Shown here piece after piece: positions 1 through 6,800 of a DNA stretch of 7,703 nucleotides. Numbering within the stretch: the first letter of the stretch is position 1; the number at the start of each line of letters is the position of its first letter. Both the position numbers and the translations under genes were made by a program. The notes beneath the pieces were generated by a model. That model saw only the letters and a list, made by a program, of their open reading frames with translations, was not told the origin of the DNA and made no database searches. The stretch is from Candidatus Sulfotelmatobacter sp. (GTDB lineage Bacteria > Acidobacteriota > Terriglobia > Terriglobales > Acidobacteriaceae): NCBI GenBank assembly GCA_030044775.1, contig JASICF010000229.1:1-7703 (forward strand). Direction: 5' to 3'.

Positions 1-1574
1 GAATAAACGATGGGCTGATCGAGCCCTTGAATCACCACCCAGGGCTGACTCGTGTCGCCCGGGGTGGCGACGCTCTGGTGGGTGATGCCGTAACGCGCAT
101 TGTTTACCCATCGCGAACTGAGAACCGAAGTGTAGCCGGCTACGAAACCCTTGCTGACATCGACGCTTCTGGATTCTGGCGGCGTACCGGGCAGGAATGG
201 CGGTTGATCCACTGGATCGTTTCGGCCGGCCCCGCGCAGAAACAGGGTGTGGTTGCCATTGGCCGTAAGCTTGTAATCCAGACGTCCAATGTACCAATTC
301 TCGGATGTTAGTTGTCTGCCTGCGAAGCGGTATCCGGCGAAATTGACCAGATTGCCGATCGTGAAGTCGTTGGGCGCCGGATATGTGCTCTGAAAATACT
401 TGAGCATCACGGGACTGGGCCCGATGTGAAGAGGATCCATGGTGGCGAGGTTCCCGGGAGTCAGCCCATAGTAGCCCGCGGGAACGGTGTACGACACTCC
501 GCTGTTTCCGAGGACCGTCCCGCCCGGACATTGACCGGCCACACTGCATTGATATTCGACCACCCCGTCATCCAGCGATGTTGTCGGGACGTTACGCAGC
601 ACGCTTTCCTGATACGACTGCCGCTCTCCCTGATAATTGAAGAAGAAAAAGAAACGGTTCTTGATGATCGGGCCACCAATCGCTCCACCGAATAGATTTC
701 TTACCAGATGTTGCGGCTGATTCGGGAGAGCGGGTGTTGCCGAGAGCTGTGACAGTTTCAGGAAATAGTCATTGGCTTCGCCGATGGTATTGCGGTTGTA
801 TTCGTACAGGGTTCCGTGAAAGGAGTTCGTGCCGCCTTTTGTCACCATCGCAATCTGGGCTCCGGCCGACCGTCCCTCACTGGCGCCGTAGTTGGAGGTG
901 GTGACGCGAAATTCTTCCACGGAGTACGGAGTCGAAGGTAAAACCCCCTGGAATGCATAACCGTTGAATTCGTCATTGACGCTTACGCCATCCAGCGTGA
1001 CGTTGTTCTGATCGCTGTGCTCGCCATTGACCGCTCCGGCGCGCGTGTCGTAGGAGTCCGTGAGAATGTTCTGGCCGTTGTAAACAACTCCCGGCTGCAA
1101 ACTGAGCAACAGTGGCAATTGCTCCGCTTCCATGGGTAGATTCTCAATTTCCGTCGACCCAAGATCATGCCCGAGGCTGGGGTCGGTCGTGTTCAACGGC
1201 GGCGCCTCGCTTGTCACTTCAACCTTCTCGCTCGAAGTGCCGACCTGCAAGCGAACGTCGGCGGTGGCCGGGAGACTGACTTGCAATTGCAAATCGTTCT
1301 GCACGTAAGTGCGGAAGCCTGAGGCGGCAACCGTTAGTTTGTAGAGACCGGGCAGAAGCGAGACGAATTCGTAGCCGCCCCTTGCCGTGGTCGTGGTTTC
1401 GCGAACGAAATTGGTGGCGACGTTCGTCAAGGTCACACGAGCATGTGCGACCGCCGCGCCAGAGGGATCCGTAACCGTGCCGTTCAACGAAGTGCTTGCC
1501 TGGCCCTGCGCGGGAAGGCTGAACAATAAACCGGCGACCGCAACCGCGAGCACTATAGAAATAATTCTTCGCAT
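1..1574 (-). CDS. Oar-like TonB-dependent receptor, N-terminal part (cut by left edge)
   Basis: This is an outer-membrane receptor of the Oar-like TonB-dependent family, predicted to bring a bulky substrate across the outer membrane using TonB energy; the substrate is unknown. The frame is open from an ATG at 1574 to the window edge, about 524 residues, roughly half of a usual 1000-1200 residue protein. Residues 1-26 form a signal peptide (RR start, hydrophobic core, AQGQA cleavage region). Residues about 28-120 are a CarboxypepD_reg beta-sandwich containing NGTVTDPSGAAV and GGYEFVSLLPGLYKL. The plug follows, with ENLPME, LDGVSVNDEF, SVEEFRVTTSNYGASEGR and GGTNSFHGTLYEYNR. The barrel opens with GGPIIKNRFFFFFNYQGERQ. 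An AAGGAG ribosome site lies 6 bases before the ATG. The gene follows the GntR gene by 38 bases on the same strand, so it is probably cotranscribed and under that regulator. The only visible cysteine pair in the mature part is CX5C at 528-548. Family assignment is secure. Confidence 0.95.
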   Translation of the reverse strand, partial: MRRIISIVLAVAVAGLLFSLPAQGQASTSLNGTVTDPSGAAVAHARVTLTNVATNFVRETTTTARGGYEFVSLLPGLYKLTVAASGFRTYVQNDLQLQVSLPATADVRLQVGTSSEKVEVTSEAPPLNTTDPSLGHDLGSTEIENLPMEAEQLPLLLSLQPGVVYNGQNILTDSYDTRAGAVNGEHSDQNNVTLDGVSVNDEFNGYAFQGVLPSTPYSVEEFRVTTSNYGASEGRSAGAQIAMVTKGGTNSFHGTLYEYNRNTIGEANDYFLKLSQLSATPALPNQPQHLVRNLFGGAIGGPIIKNRFFFFFNYQGERQSYQESVLRNVPTTSLDDGVVEYQCSVAGQCPGGTVLGNSGVSYTVPAGYYGLTPGNLATMDPLHIGPSPVMLKYFQSTYPAPNDFTIGNLVNFAGYRFAGRQLTSENWYIGRLDYKLTANGNHTLFLRGAGRNDPVDQPPFLPGTPPESRSVDVSKGFVAGYTSVLSSRWVNNARYGITHQSVATPGDTSQPWVVIQGLDQPIVY

Positions 1575-1580
1575 GACCTG

Positions 1581-1586
1581 CTCCTT
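1581..1586 (-). promoter_or_regulatory. Shine-Dalgarno of the first receptor gene
   Basis: On the minus strand AAGGAG lies 6 bases upstream of the ATG at 1574. It fixes the start just before an evident signal peptide. The 38-base gap to the preceding regulator stop shows no obvious terminator or promoter. Confidence 0.8.
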
Positions 1587-1612
1587 ATAATCTTGCTCCG
1601 TACTCACCTCAT

Positions 1613-2422
1613 TCACCCAATCGAATCGTTCAGCGTTGTGGCAATGTTAGGCACGCTCATGAGTCTGGTCGGCAAATCTCTCTCCGGCCGTCTCAACTTG
1701 TTCACCAATTTGAAGCGGTCCGCTCGATAGGTTGACTTGACGTATTCGATCGGCAATCCGGTCTGGGCATAGGCCGTCCGGGTGAACAAAAAGATCGGGC
1801 TGCCCGCCTTCAATCGAAGTAACTTTGCCTCTTCGGCACTCGCTTGTCCGGCTTCCACAATCTCGTCCGCCGCGACAATATTGATACCGTAGTGCTCACA
1901 CAACGCTTGATAAAGCGAAGCGCCCGGGTCGAGATTTCGCAGCAGGTCGGGGCAAAGGCGCGCGGGAAGACGGCTCCATTCCAGGCCCATTGGAGACGCG
2001 CCTGCCAGCCTGACCCGCCGCAGACTGAAGACCTTTTCGCTCGCCGGAATACGCAGCGCCTGGGCTGCTTCGAAATCCGCGGCGGCCAGCTCGAAAGAGA
2101 GGACTTTGGAGCGTGGGCGTGATCCCGAGGCCTGCATTTCCTCGCTGAATGAGAGAACTTCACGCGAGTTCTTTTCCAGCTTGATCGCCGAAACGAAGGT
2201 TCCTTTGCCCTGGCGGCTGTAGGTCACACCCAAATCGCAAAGCGATCGCAGGGCCTGGCGCGCGGTCATGCGACTGATGCGCAAACGCTCGGAGATTTCC
2301 TGCTCGGAGGGAATTGCATCTCCAGGCTTGAGCCCGCCTGACCGGATCCGCTCAAGAAGATGCTGCTGTATCTGGTAATAAAGAGGAACGACGCTGTGCC
2401 GGTCGAGGAGAGGAAGATCCAA
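1613..2422 (-). CDS. GntR-family transcriptional regulator, HutC/NagR-DasR type (HTH + UTRA)
   Basis: This is a cytoplasmic ligand-responsive transcription factor of 269 residues. Residues about 8-76 are the GntR winged helix: VVPLYYQIQQHLLERI, then LKPGDAIPSEQEISERLRIS, R-TARQAL and RQGKGTFVS. Residues about 95-240 form the UTRA effector domain, with VFSLRRVRL, LCPDLL, SLYQAL, DEIVEAGQASAEEA, and the strongly HutC-like PIEYVKSTYRADRFKL. In this subfamily effectors are small metabolites such as GlcNAc-6-P, GlcN-6-P or urocanate; which one applies here is not visible. The start is TTG at 2422: a GGAG ribosome site lies 8 bases upstream, the HTH begins right after, and an in-frame TAG stands at 2441-2443, so no earlier start exists. 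The protein is about 25 residues longer at the C-terminus than typical NagR. A dre-like palindrome at 2435-2450 in its own leader suggests autoregulation together with the downstream receptor. Confidence 0.95.
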   Translation of the reverse strand: MDLPLLDRHSVVPLYYQIQQHLLERIRSGGLKPGDAIPSEQEISERLRISRMTARQALRSLCDLGVTYSRQGKGTFVSAIKLEKNSREVLSFSEEMQASGSRPRSKVLSFELAAADFEAAQALRIPASEKVFSLRRVRLAGASPMGLEWSRLPARLCPDLLRNLDPGASLYQALCEHYGINIVAADEIVEAGQASAEEAKLLRLKAGSPIFLFTRTAYAQTGLPIEYVKSTYRADRFKLVNKLRRPERDLPTRLMSVPNIATTLNDSIG

Positions 2423-2430
2423 AACGAGTT

Positions 2431-2434
2431 CTCC
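2431..2434 (-). promoter_or_regulatory. Shine-Dalgarno supporting a TTG start for the GntR gene
   Basis: GGAG on the minus strand lies 8 bases before TTG at 2422. Together with the in-frame stop just upstream (2441-2443), it makes the rare TTG start the best choice. It sits immediately beside the operator-like palindrome. Confidence 0.7.
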
Positions 2435-2450
2435 AGTCGTCTAGACAACT
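2435..2450. promoter_or_regulatory. dre-like operator (DasR/NagR type) in the GntR leader
   Basis: The sequence AGTCGTCTAGACAACT is an imperfect 16-base palindrome: 7 of 8 pairs match and the core GTCTAGAC is perfect. From memory, the DasR/NagR dre consensus is close to AGTGGTCTAGACCACT, which gives 14 of 16 identities. HutC-subfamily operators generally follow GT-N-TA-N-AC, which the core also obeys. The site lies directly downstream of the proposed -10 (2454-2459) and covers the predicted transcription start. Binding there would block initiation, so autorepression of the regulator-receptor unit is the simplest reading. Confidence 0.7.
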
Positions 2451-2453
2451 AGC

Positions 2454-2483
2454 CTTTTAGGTCCCAGCGACAGCCGTTGTCAA
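2454..2483 (-). promoter_or_regulatory. Putative sigma70-type promoter of the GntR-receptor unit
   Basis: On the minus strand a perfect TTGACA -35 (2483-2478) is followed by an 18-base spacer and TAAAAG (2459-2454), a 4 of 6 match to the -10 consensus. Transcription would begin near 2447, leaving a leader of about 25 bases before TTG 2422. The block CTTGACAACGGC around the -35 recurs exactly in front of the second receptor gene. Confidence 0.55.
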
Positions 2484-2583
2484 GAAAATTGCTGTAGAGC
2501 CATCGGAACGCTAAGGCCCGAAGCGGTTAACCGGGTTGAAGCCGGACCGTGTGCGATCAGGCCTAAAAGCGGTTGCAAGTGTC

Positions 2584-2589
2584 TATACT
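2584..2589 (+). promoter_or_regulatory. Possible -10 element of the serine hydrolase gene
   Basis: TATACT matches the -10 consensus at 5 of 6 positions, but no convincing -35 is seen 16-18 bases upstream. If it is used, transcription begins near 2596. The transcript would then be almost leaderless for ATG 2597, or have a leader of about 55 bases for ATG 2651. The element sits inside an inverted repeat (CAAGT at 2576-2580, ACTTG at 2587-2591) that also contains GTCTATAC. Confidence 0.3.
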
Positions 2590-2596
2590 TGTTCGA

Positions 2597-3592
2597 ATGT
2601 CACCCCTTTACTTCTCCTGTTTCAATAAAGCTGTCATCTCGAAGTCCACCATGTCGATGGCCGCCGTCTGCATGTTGCTGATTGCGATTTGTGCTGGCCC
2701 CCAGACACCCTCGCCGCAACAAAGTAGAAATGAGAAGGAGGCGGTCTTATGGCAGAGGCTTGGTGTCCGCGTCAACGAGATCGATCGTGACCTTGATGGC
2801 GTGCTCGGGGTCGCCATTCTTGACCTCACCGGCGGTCAGAATTTCATGCTGCGCGCCGACGACGTCTTCCCGCAGGCCAGTTCGATCAAGATCGCCGTTC
2901 TGGCCGAGCTTTATCGGCAGGCCCAGGACCCCGGAAACGGCACGGCCCGACTTTCCGATCTTTACACCGTGCAGAGTTCCGATCTTGTGCCTGACAGCGA
3001 CATCATGGGCGGCCTCACGCCCGGCGTTACCCGCATCACCAACCGGGACCTGGCGACCATGATGGTCGCGGTGAGCGACAATTCCGCAGCCAACGTCCTC
3101 ATCGACCGCGTTGGAATGAAAAACGTCAATGATCTTATGGCAAGCCTGGGTCTCACGCACACCCTTCTGCGCCGTAAGATGATGGACATCAAGGCGGCGA
3201 GTGAAGGCAGGGAAAATATTTCCACGCCTCGCGAAATGATGAACTTGCTGCAGGAGATTTACCACGGCAAGGTGCTGAATAAGGAACTGACGGACGATTT
3301 TCTCAAAATGCTCTCTACCCACAAAGAGAGCTTTCTTCCTCGCCTGCTTCCCGACACGGTTCGTATAGCGAACAAGCCCGGAGAACTCGAAGGCGTGCGC
3401 AATGACTCCGGAATCGTATTCGTCGCAAATCGTCCTTACGTGATTTGCGTGATGACGACATTCTTAAGGAACGAGCGTTCGGGTGAAGCAGCGATCGCCA
3501 ATATCTCCGAGGCCGCCTATCAGATGTTCGATCGTTTCGCGAGAGCCTCCGAATATGGCCGCGTCGTATCGCCGAAGAACAGCACCCCGTAA
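2597..3592 (+). CDS. Secreted class A beta-lactamase-like serine hydrolase
   Basis: This is a predicted exported acyl-serine hydrolase of the class A beta-lactamase/penicillin-recognising fold, 331 residues from ATG 2597. The N-terminus has lysines and then a hydrophobic run (MAAVCMLLIAICAG), read as a signal peptide or anchor; IAIC is a poor lipobox. The catalytic SxxK is SSIK at residues 95-98, in a normal-looking QASSIKIAVLAEL setting. SDN is at 160-162 (AVSDNSAANVLI). The third motif is KPG at 260-262 (NKPGELEGVRNDSG), not KTG. In the omega-loop region the sequence reads LRRKMMDIKAASEGRENISTP. No Glu lines up with Glu166 and no RWEPELN-like block is present. That argues against an efficient penicillinase and for a related peptidoglycan- or ester-acting hydrolase, though activity on beta-lactams cannot be excluded. 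No clear ribosome site marks the start; TTG 2573 and ATG 2651 are alternatives. The gene is divergent from the regulator. Confidence 0.85.
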   Translation: MSPLYFSCFNKAVISKSTMSMAAVCMLLIAICAGPQTPSPQQSRNEKEAVLWQRLGVRVNEIDRDLDGVLGVAILDLTGGQNFMLRADDVFPQASSIKIAVLAELYRQAQDPGNGTARLSDLYTVQSSDLVPDSDIMGGLTPGVTRITNRDLATMMVAVSDNSAANVLIDRVGMKNVNDLMASLGLTHTLLRRKMMDIKAASEGRENISTPREMMNLLQEIYHGKVLNKELTDDFLKMLSTHKESFLPRLLPDTVRIANKPGELEGVRNDSGIVFVANRPYVICVMTTFLRNERSGEAAIANISEAAYQMFDRFARASEYGRVVSPKNSTP

Positions 3593-3653
3593 GACAAACC
3601 GGAACGCAAATATCGCCGATCCCGGGCGGAAGACGCGCGCTGAAAAATAAGGC

Positions 3654-3683
3654 TTGACAACGGCCTGCCGCGCTCCCTAACCT
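3654..3683 (+). promoter_or_regulatory. Putative promoter of the second receptor gene
   Basis: TTGACA (3654-3659), an 18-base spacer and TAACCT (3678-3683) form a candidate promoter. It repeats the 12-base block CTTGACAACGGC and the CCTAA start of the -10 at exactly the same spacing as the regulator promoter at 2454-2483. The -10 is weak. A stronger-looking TATAGT at 3692-3697 lacks a -35 at the right distance. Transcription from this promoter would leave a leader of about 210 bases. Confidence 0.45.
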
Positions 3684-3703
3684 TCCACGATTATAGTAAG
3701 GTT
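3679..3703. repeat. Inverted repeat AACCTT/AAGGTT at the promoter
   Basis: AACCTT (3679-3684) and AAGGTT (3698-3703) are exact inverted copies separated by 13 bases, which include TATAGT. The pair overlaps the proposed -10 and the likely start site, where an operator would be expected. It does not match the dre-like palindrome, so any binding protein would be a different one. Confidence 0.3.
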
Positions 3704-3797
3704 CACAACACTCGTGCTGGCTTGTTGAACTCGGTTGAGAGCGCGTAGCGCAGAGGCGACCGAATGAGCTTCAAATGCTTCCGCGGTTGTGTTGTCG

Positions 3798-3823
3798 ATC
3801 GCCGGCCGTCTTTGCCGGGCGAT
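3798..3823 (+). other. Hairpin in the leader of the second receptor gene
   Basis: ATCGCCGGC (3798-3806) can pair with GCCGGGCGAT (3814-3823), giving a 9-pair stem with one bulged base around the 7-base loop CGTCTTT. A pyrimidine-rich stretch follows with a run of five T at 3839-3843, some 15 bases downstream. That distance is too far for a standard intrinsic terminator. It may be a transcript-stabilising or regulatory leader structure; no known riboswitch is recognised. Confidence 0.35.
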
Positions 3824-3881
3824 GATGTCAACTTCTTCTTTTTCTCCCTAGGCCTGAATTCAGTAAAACCAACGTGTCCCC

Positions 3882-3887
3882 AGGAGG
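3882..3887 (+). promoter_or_regulatory. Shine-Dalgarno of the second receptor gene
   Basis: AGGAGG lies 11 bases upstream of ATG 3899. It decides the start against the in-frame ATG at 3764, which would add 45 residues ahead of the signal peptide. Confidence 0.75.
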
Positions 3888-3898
3888 CTCGAACCGCT

Positions 3899-6800
3899 AT
3901 GCTGCCCGCGAATACACCGTCGTTTCCGTCGTTCTGTGTGCGGTGGCGCCTCGTAACTCTGATTCTCGCCATTTCGTTCTTCGCAGGCTCAGCCATTGCT
4001 CAAAACACAAACGGGCGGGTGATCGGCAGCGTCAGCGATCCACAAGGCGCCGCTGTCGCCGGCGCGAAAGTCAGTGTGACCAACACGAAGACGAACGTCC
4101 GCTGGAATACGACGACCGACAGCGCCGGAACCTACCAGGTGCTCGATGTTCCGATTGGCATGTATTCGGTCGCGGTCGAAGCCGCAGGTTTCAAGAAAGC
4201 GGTAACTGAGGCGCAGGCACTCAGCATCAACCAGTCCTTGCGCGTCGACGTGCGCCTGAATGTTGGCGCCATCAATCAGACGGTTCAGGTGCAGTCGGAG
4301 GCAGCCCAGGTTGAAACCGTCAATCCCACAATCGGCGGCACCGTCGCCGGCGCGCCGATCCAGGATCTGCCGCTCAACGGCCGCGAGGTGTTGGATCTGG
4401 CGTTCACCCAGCCTGGCGTGCTTCCTGCGCCTACAAATGCTTTTGCTTACGGCTCGGAAAAGTCGGGCGCTTTTCCCGAGGGTTTTACCGTAGCGGGCGG
4501 GAGGCCGGACGCCGTGACTTACCTGCTGGATGGCGGTCTCAACAACTCGGTCACCAGCAACAATGTGGTTTTCGATCCCAACCCCGACATGGTCGCCGAG
4601 TTCCGCATCCTGACTAACAACTACACGGCGGAATACGGCCGCAACGGGGGCGGCACAGTTACCGTGGTGATGAAATCCGGAGCCAACGAATTGCACGGCA
4701 GCGTGTTTGACTATTTGCGAAATGAAGCTTTCGACGCGAACAACTACATCAACAATGAGATTGGCCAGCCGCGTCCCGTCCTTAAGCGCAACCAGTTCGG
4801 CGCCACCTTCGGAGGCCCCATTCTCAAGGATCGTCTGTTCTATTTTCTTGGCTATCAGGGCCAACGGCAATCGTCAATCATGTTCGGAACAGCGATTACC
4901 ACTTACACTCCGGCTGAACTCAATGGAGATTTCTCCCATGCCGTAAATGGCGGTCCAGATCCCAATGTCGCGGCGTACCTCTCAGCTCATCCTTACTTCA
5001 TTCCCCCGGGAGGAAATGCAGCGAATGCGATCATCAATCCTGCGACGATTAATCCCGTTACCCAGAATTTCATCAAGGCAAATCTGATTCCCACATCTCC
5101 TGATGGACAGTTGTTTCCCCAGGGACCCGCCACTGACAATGTCGACCAATATTCTGGCCGGCTGGATTTCTACGCTACCAACAACGACCGCTTCGCGCTC
5201 AGCATCGGCTCCAACCGGGAACCCACCGTAAGTCCACTGGTGAACGCCACCGTGACCGGGTTTCCCGAGGACTTGACCACAACCAATCAATTCGTGAATG
5301 TGGGTTACACCAAGACTTTTTCGACATCTTTGCTCAACGAGGCTCATGCCACTGCGCAGCGCTTCTATCAGACCGCCAGCGCCGGATCGCATCCTCCCAC
5401 TCCTTCAGAGCTGGGAATCAGCATCAACTCTGATCTCCCGTTTGCTCCCCCGATCATTCAGCTGGAAAGCAGCAATCTGGTTCTTGGCTTCGATCCAAAC
5501 TTGCCGCGCACCAAGGCAGACAACACGTACGCGTTGTCTGACACGATCACCTGGACACGCGGACGGCACACCATCAAAACCGGGGGCAGGTTCGCCATTA
5601 TGCAGGAGAACTCGGTCTACGCTTATGCCACGAACGGGTGGTTCTTTTTTTATGGAGCCGGCACGTTCGTCGGCTCGGGGACCGATCTGGCCGACTTCTT
5701 GTTCGGAGTTCCCGACGAATATCAGCAGTATCCTCGAGCCAATAATAATGAGCATCAACGGCAGTATGCGTTGTTCGGGCAAGATGAGTGGAAGGTGACT
5801 CCACGCCTCGTCCTGACCCTGGGACTGCGTTGGGAATACACCAGCCCCGAGACCGACATCCACGGTCACACCTTCGATATTCTTCCGGGACTGCACTCGA
5901 CCCGCTTCGAATACGCACCGCCAGGATTTGTGGTTCCCGGGGATCCGGGAGCACCAACGGGGTGGTATTTCCCGGACCACAAAGATTTTGCTCCGCGCTT
6001 CGGCTTTGCCTGGGATCCATTCGGCAATGGCAAGACGAGCGTTCGCGGCGGCGGTGGAATGTTCTACGACACTTTGAACGGATGGATGTCCGATTGGAAC
6101 AACGGTGTCCTTCCCTGGTGGTCGTCGGCCGATCTCTTCTTCAATACCGCTCCCGCTTTTGGTCCGAACACGAGCTTGGCGAAGCCTTATCAGAACGCGT
6201 GCGTCTTCAATGCGGCTGGCGACTGTGTGAGCCTCGGCCAGCCCGATCCGTTCCCCTCAACGATTCCTCCCCCGAACCTGAACTTTGCCGCCGCCGGATA
6301 TCTGCCTTTTGGATATGGAGATTTGTTTGTCGATCCCCACCTGAAAACGCCTTATATCTACCAATACAACCTGAGCGTGCAACGGCAATTGGGAAACAGC
6401 CTGATGGCAGAAGCCAGCTACGTGGGAAGTTCCTCCCACAAGCTGCTCACCTGGATCGATATCAATCCGGTTATCCCATCGACCTGCGCCCAGCCCGCCG
6501 GTTGTAACCGGCTGTTGAACGTAGATCTGGGATTAACGCCGGTAAACGGCTACGCCCCGCTGCAGGACACTTTTGAGGGCCTGAACGACGCGAATTACAA
6601 CGGGCTGCTGGCCAGCCTTATGAAACGGACCGGCGACTGGCACAATCTCGGTGAGACGTATTTCACTCTTTCCTATACCTGGTCTCACAATCTCGACAAT
6701 GGATCCGGCTTCAACCAGCGCAGCGCGCAGATACCGTATTTCGAACCGCACCGCTTCTACGGAAGCTCCGATTTTGACATGAGAAACAGAATTGAGCTGA

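Larger units (their letters stand above)
3593..3898. other. 306-base intergenic region with promoter and long leader
   Basis: No protein-coding gene is credible here. The frame of the second receptor is open upstream to an ATG at 3764, but those 45 extra residues precede a clear signal peptide and have no ribosome site. The region holds a TTGACA promoter, an AACCTT/AAGGTT inverted repeat, a hairpin at 3798-3823, a pyrimidine-rich tract at about 3829-3848 and the AGGAGG ribosome site. No U-tailed terminator for the serine hydrolase gene is visible. Confidence 0.7.

Noticed and set aside
312..695. Plus-strand open frames at 27-311 and 312-695
   Set aside because: They are antisense to the continuous receptor frame that runs unbroken from 1574 to 1 with the full family motif series.
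2747..3322. 191-codon minus-strand frame opposite the serine hydrolase
   Set aside because: It covers the SxxK and SDN region of the real gene in antisense, with no start signal or family resemblance.
3692..3697. TATAGT as the -10 of the second receptor promoter with the TTGACA at 3654
   Set aside because: The spacing would be 32 bases, far beyond the usual 16-18. The weaker TAACCT at 18 bases matches the architecture of the regulator promoter better.
3798..3848. Intrinsic terminator (hairpin plus T-rich stretch)
   Set aside because: The T-run begins about 15 bases after the stem and is interrupted by C residues, so it does not fit a standard intrinsic terminator.
3764..3898. 45-residue N-terminal extension of the second receptor
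   Set aside because: It would place a non-signal segment before an obvious signal peptide, and the AGGAGG site is placed for ATG 3899. The segment overlaps a leader hairpin instead.
3989..4870. 293-codon open frame on the minus strand opposite the second receptor
   Set aside because: It lies wholly within a convincing receptor gene. Its translation has no recognisable domain and shows the biased composition of an antisense frame in GC-rich coding DNA.
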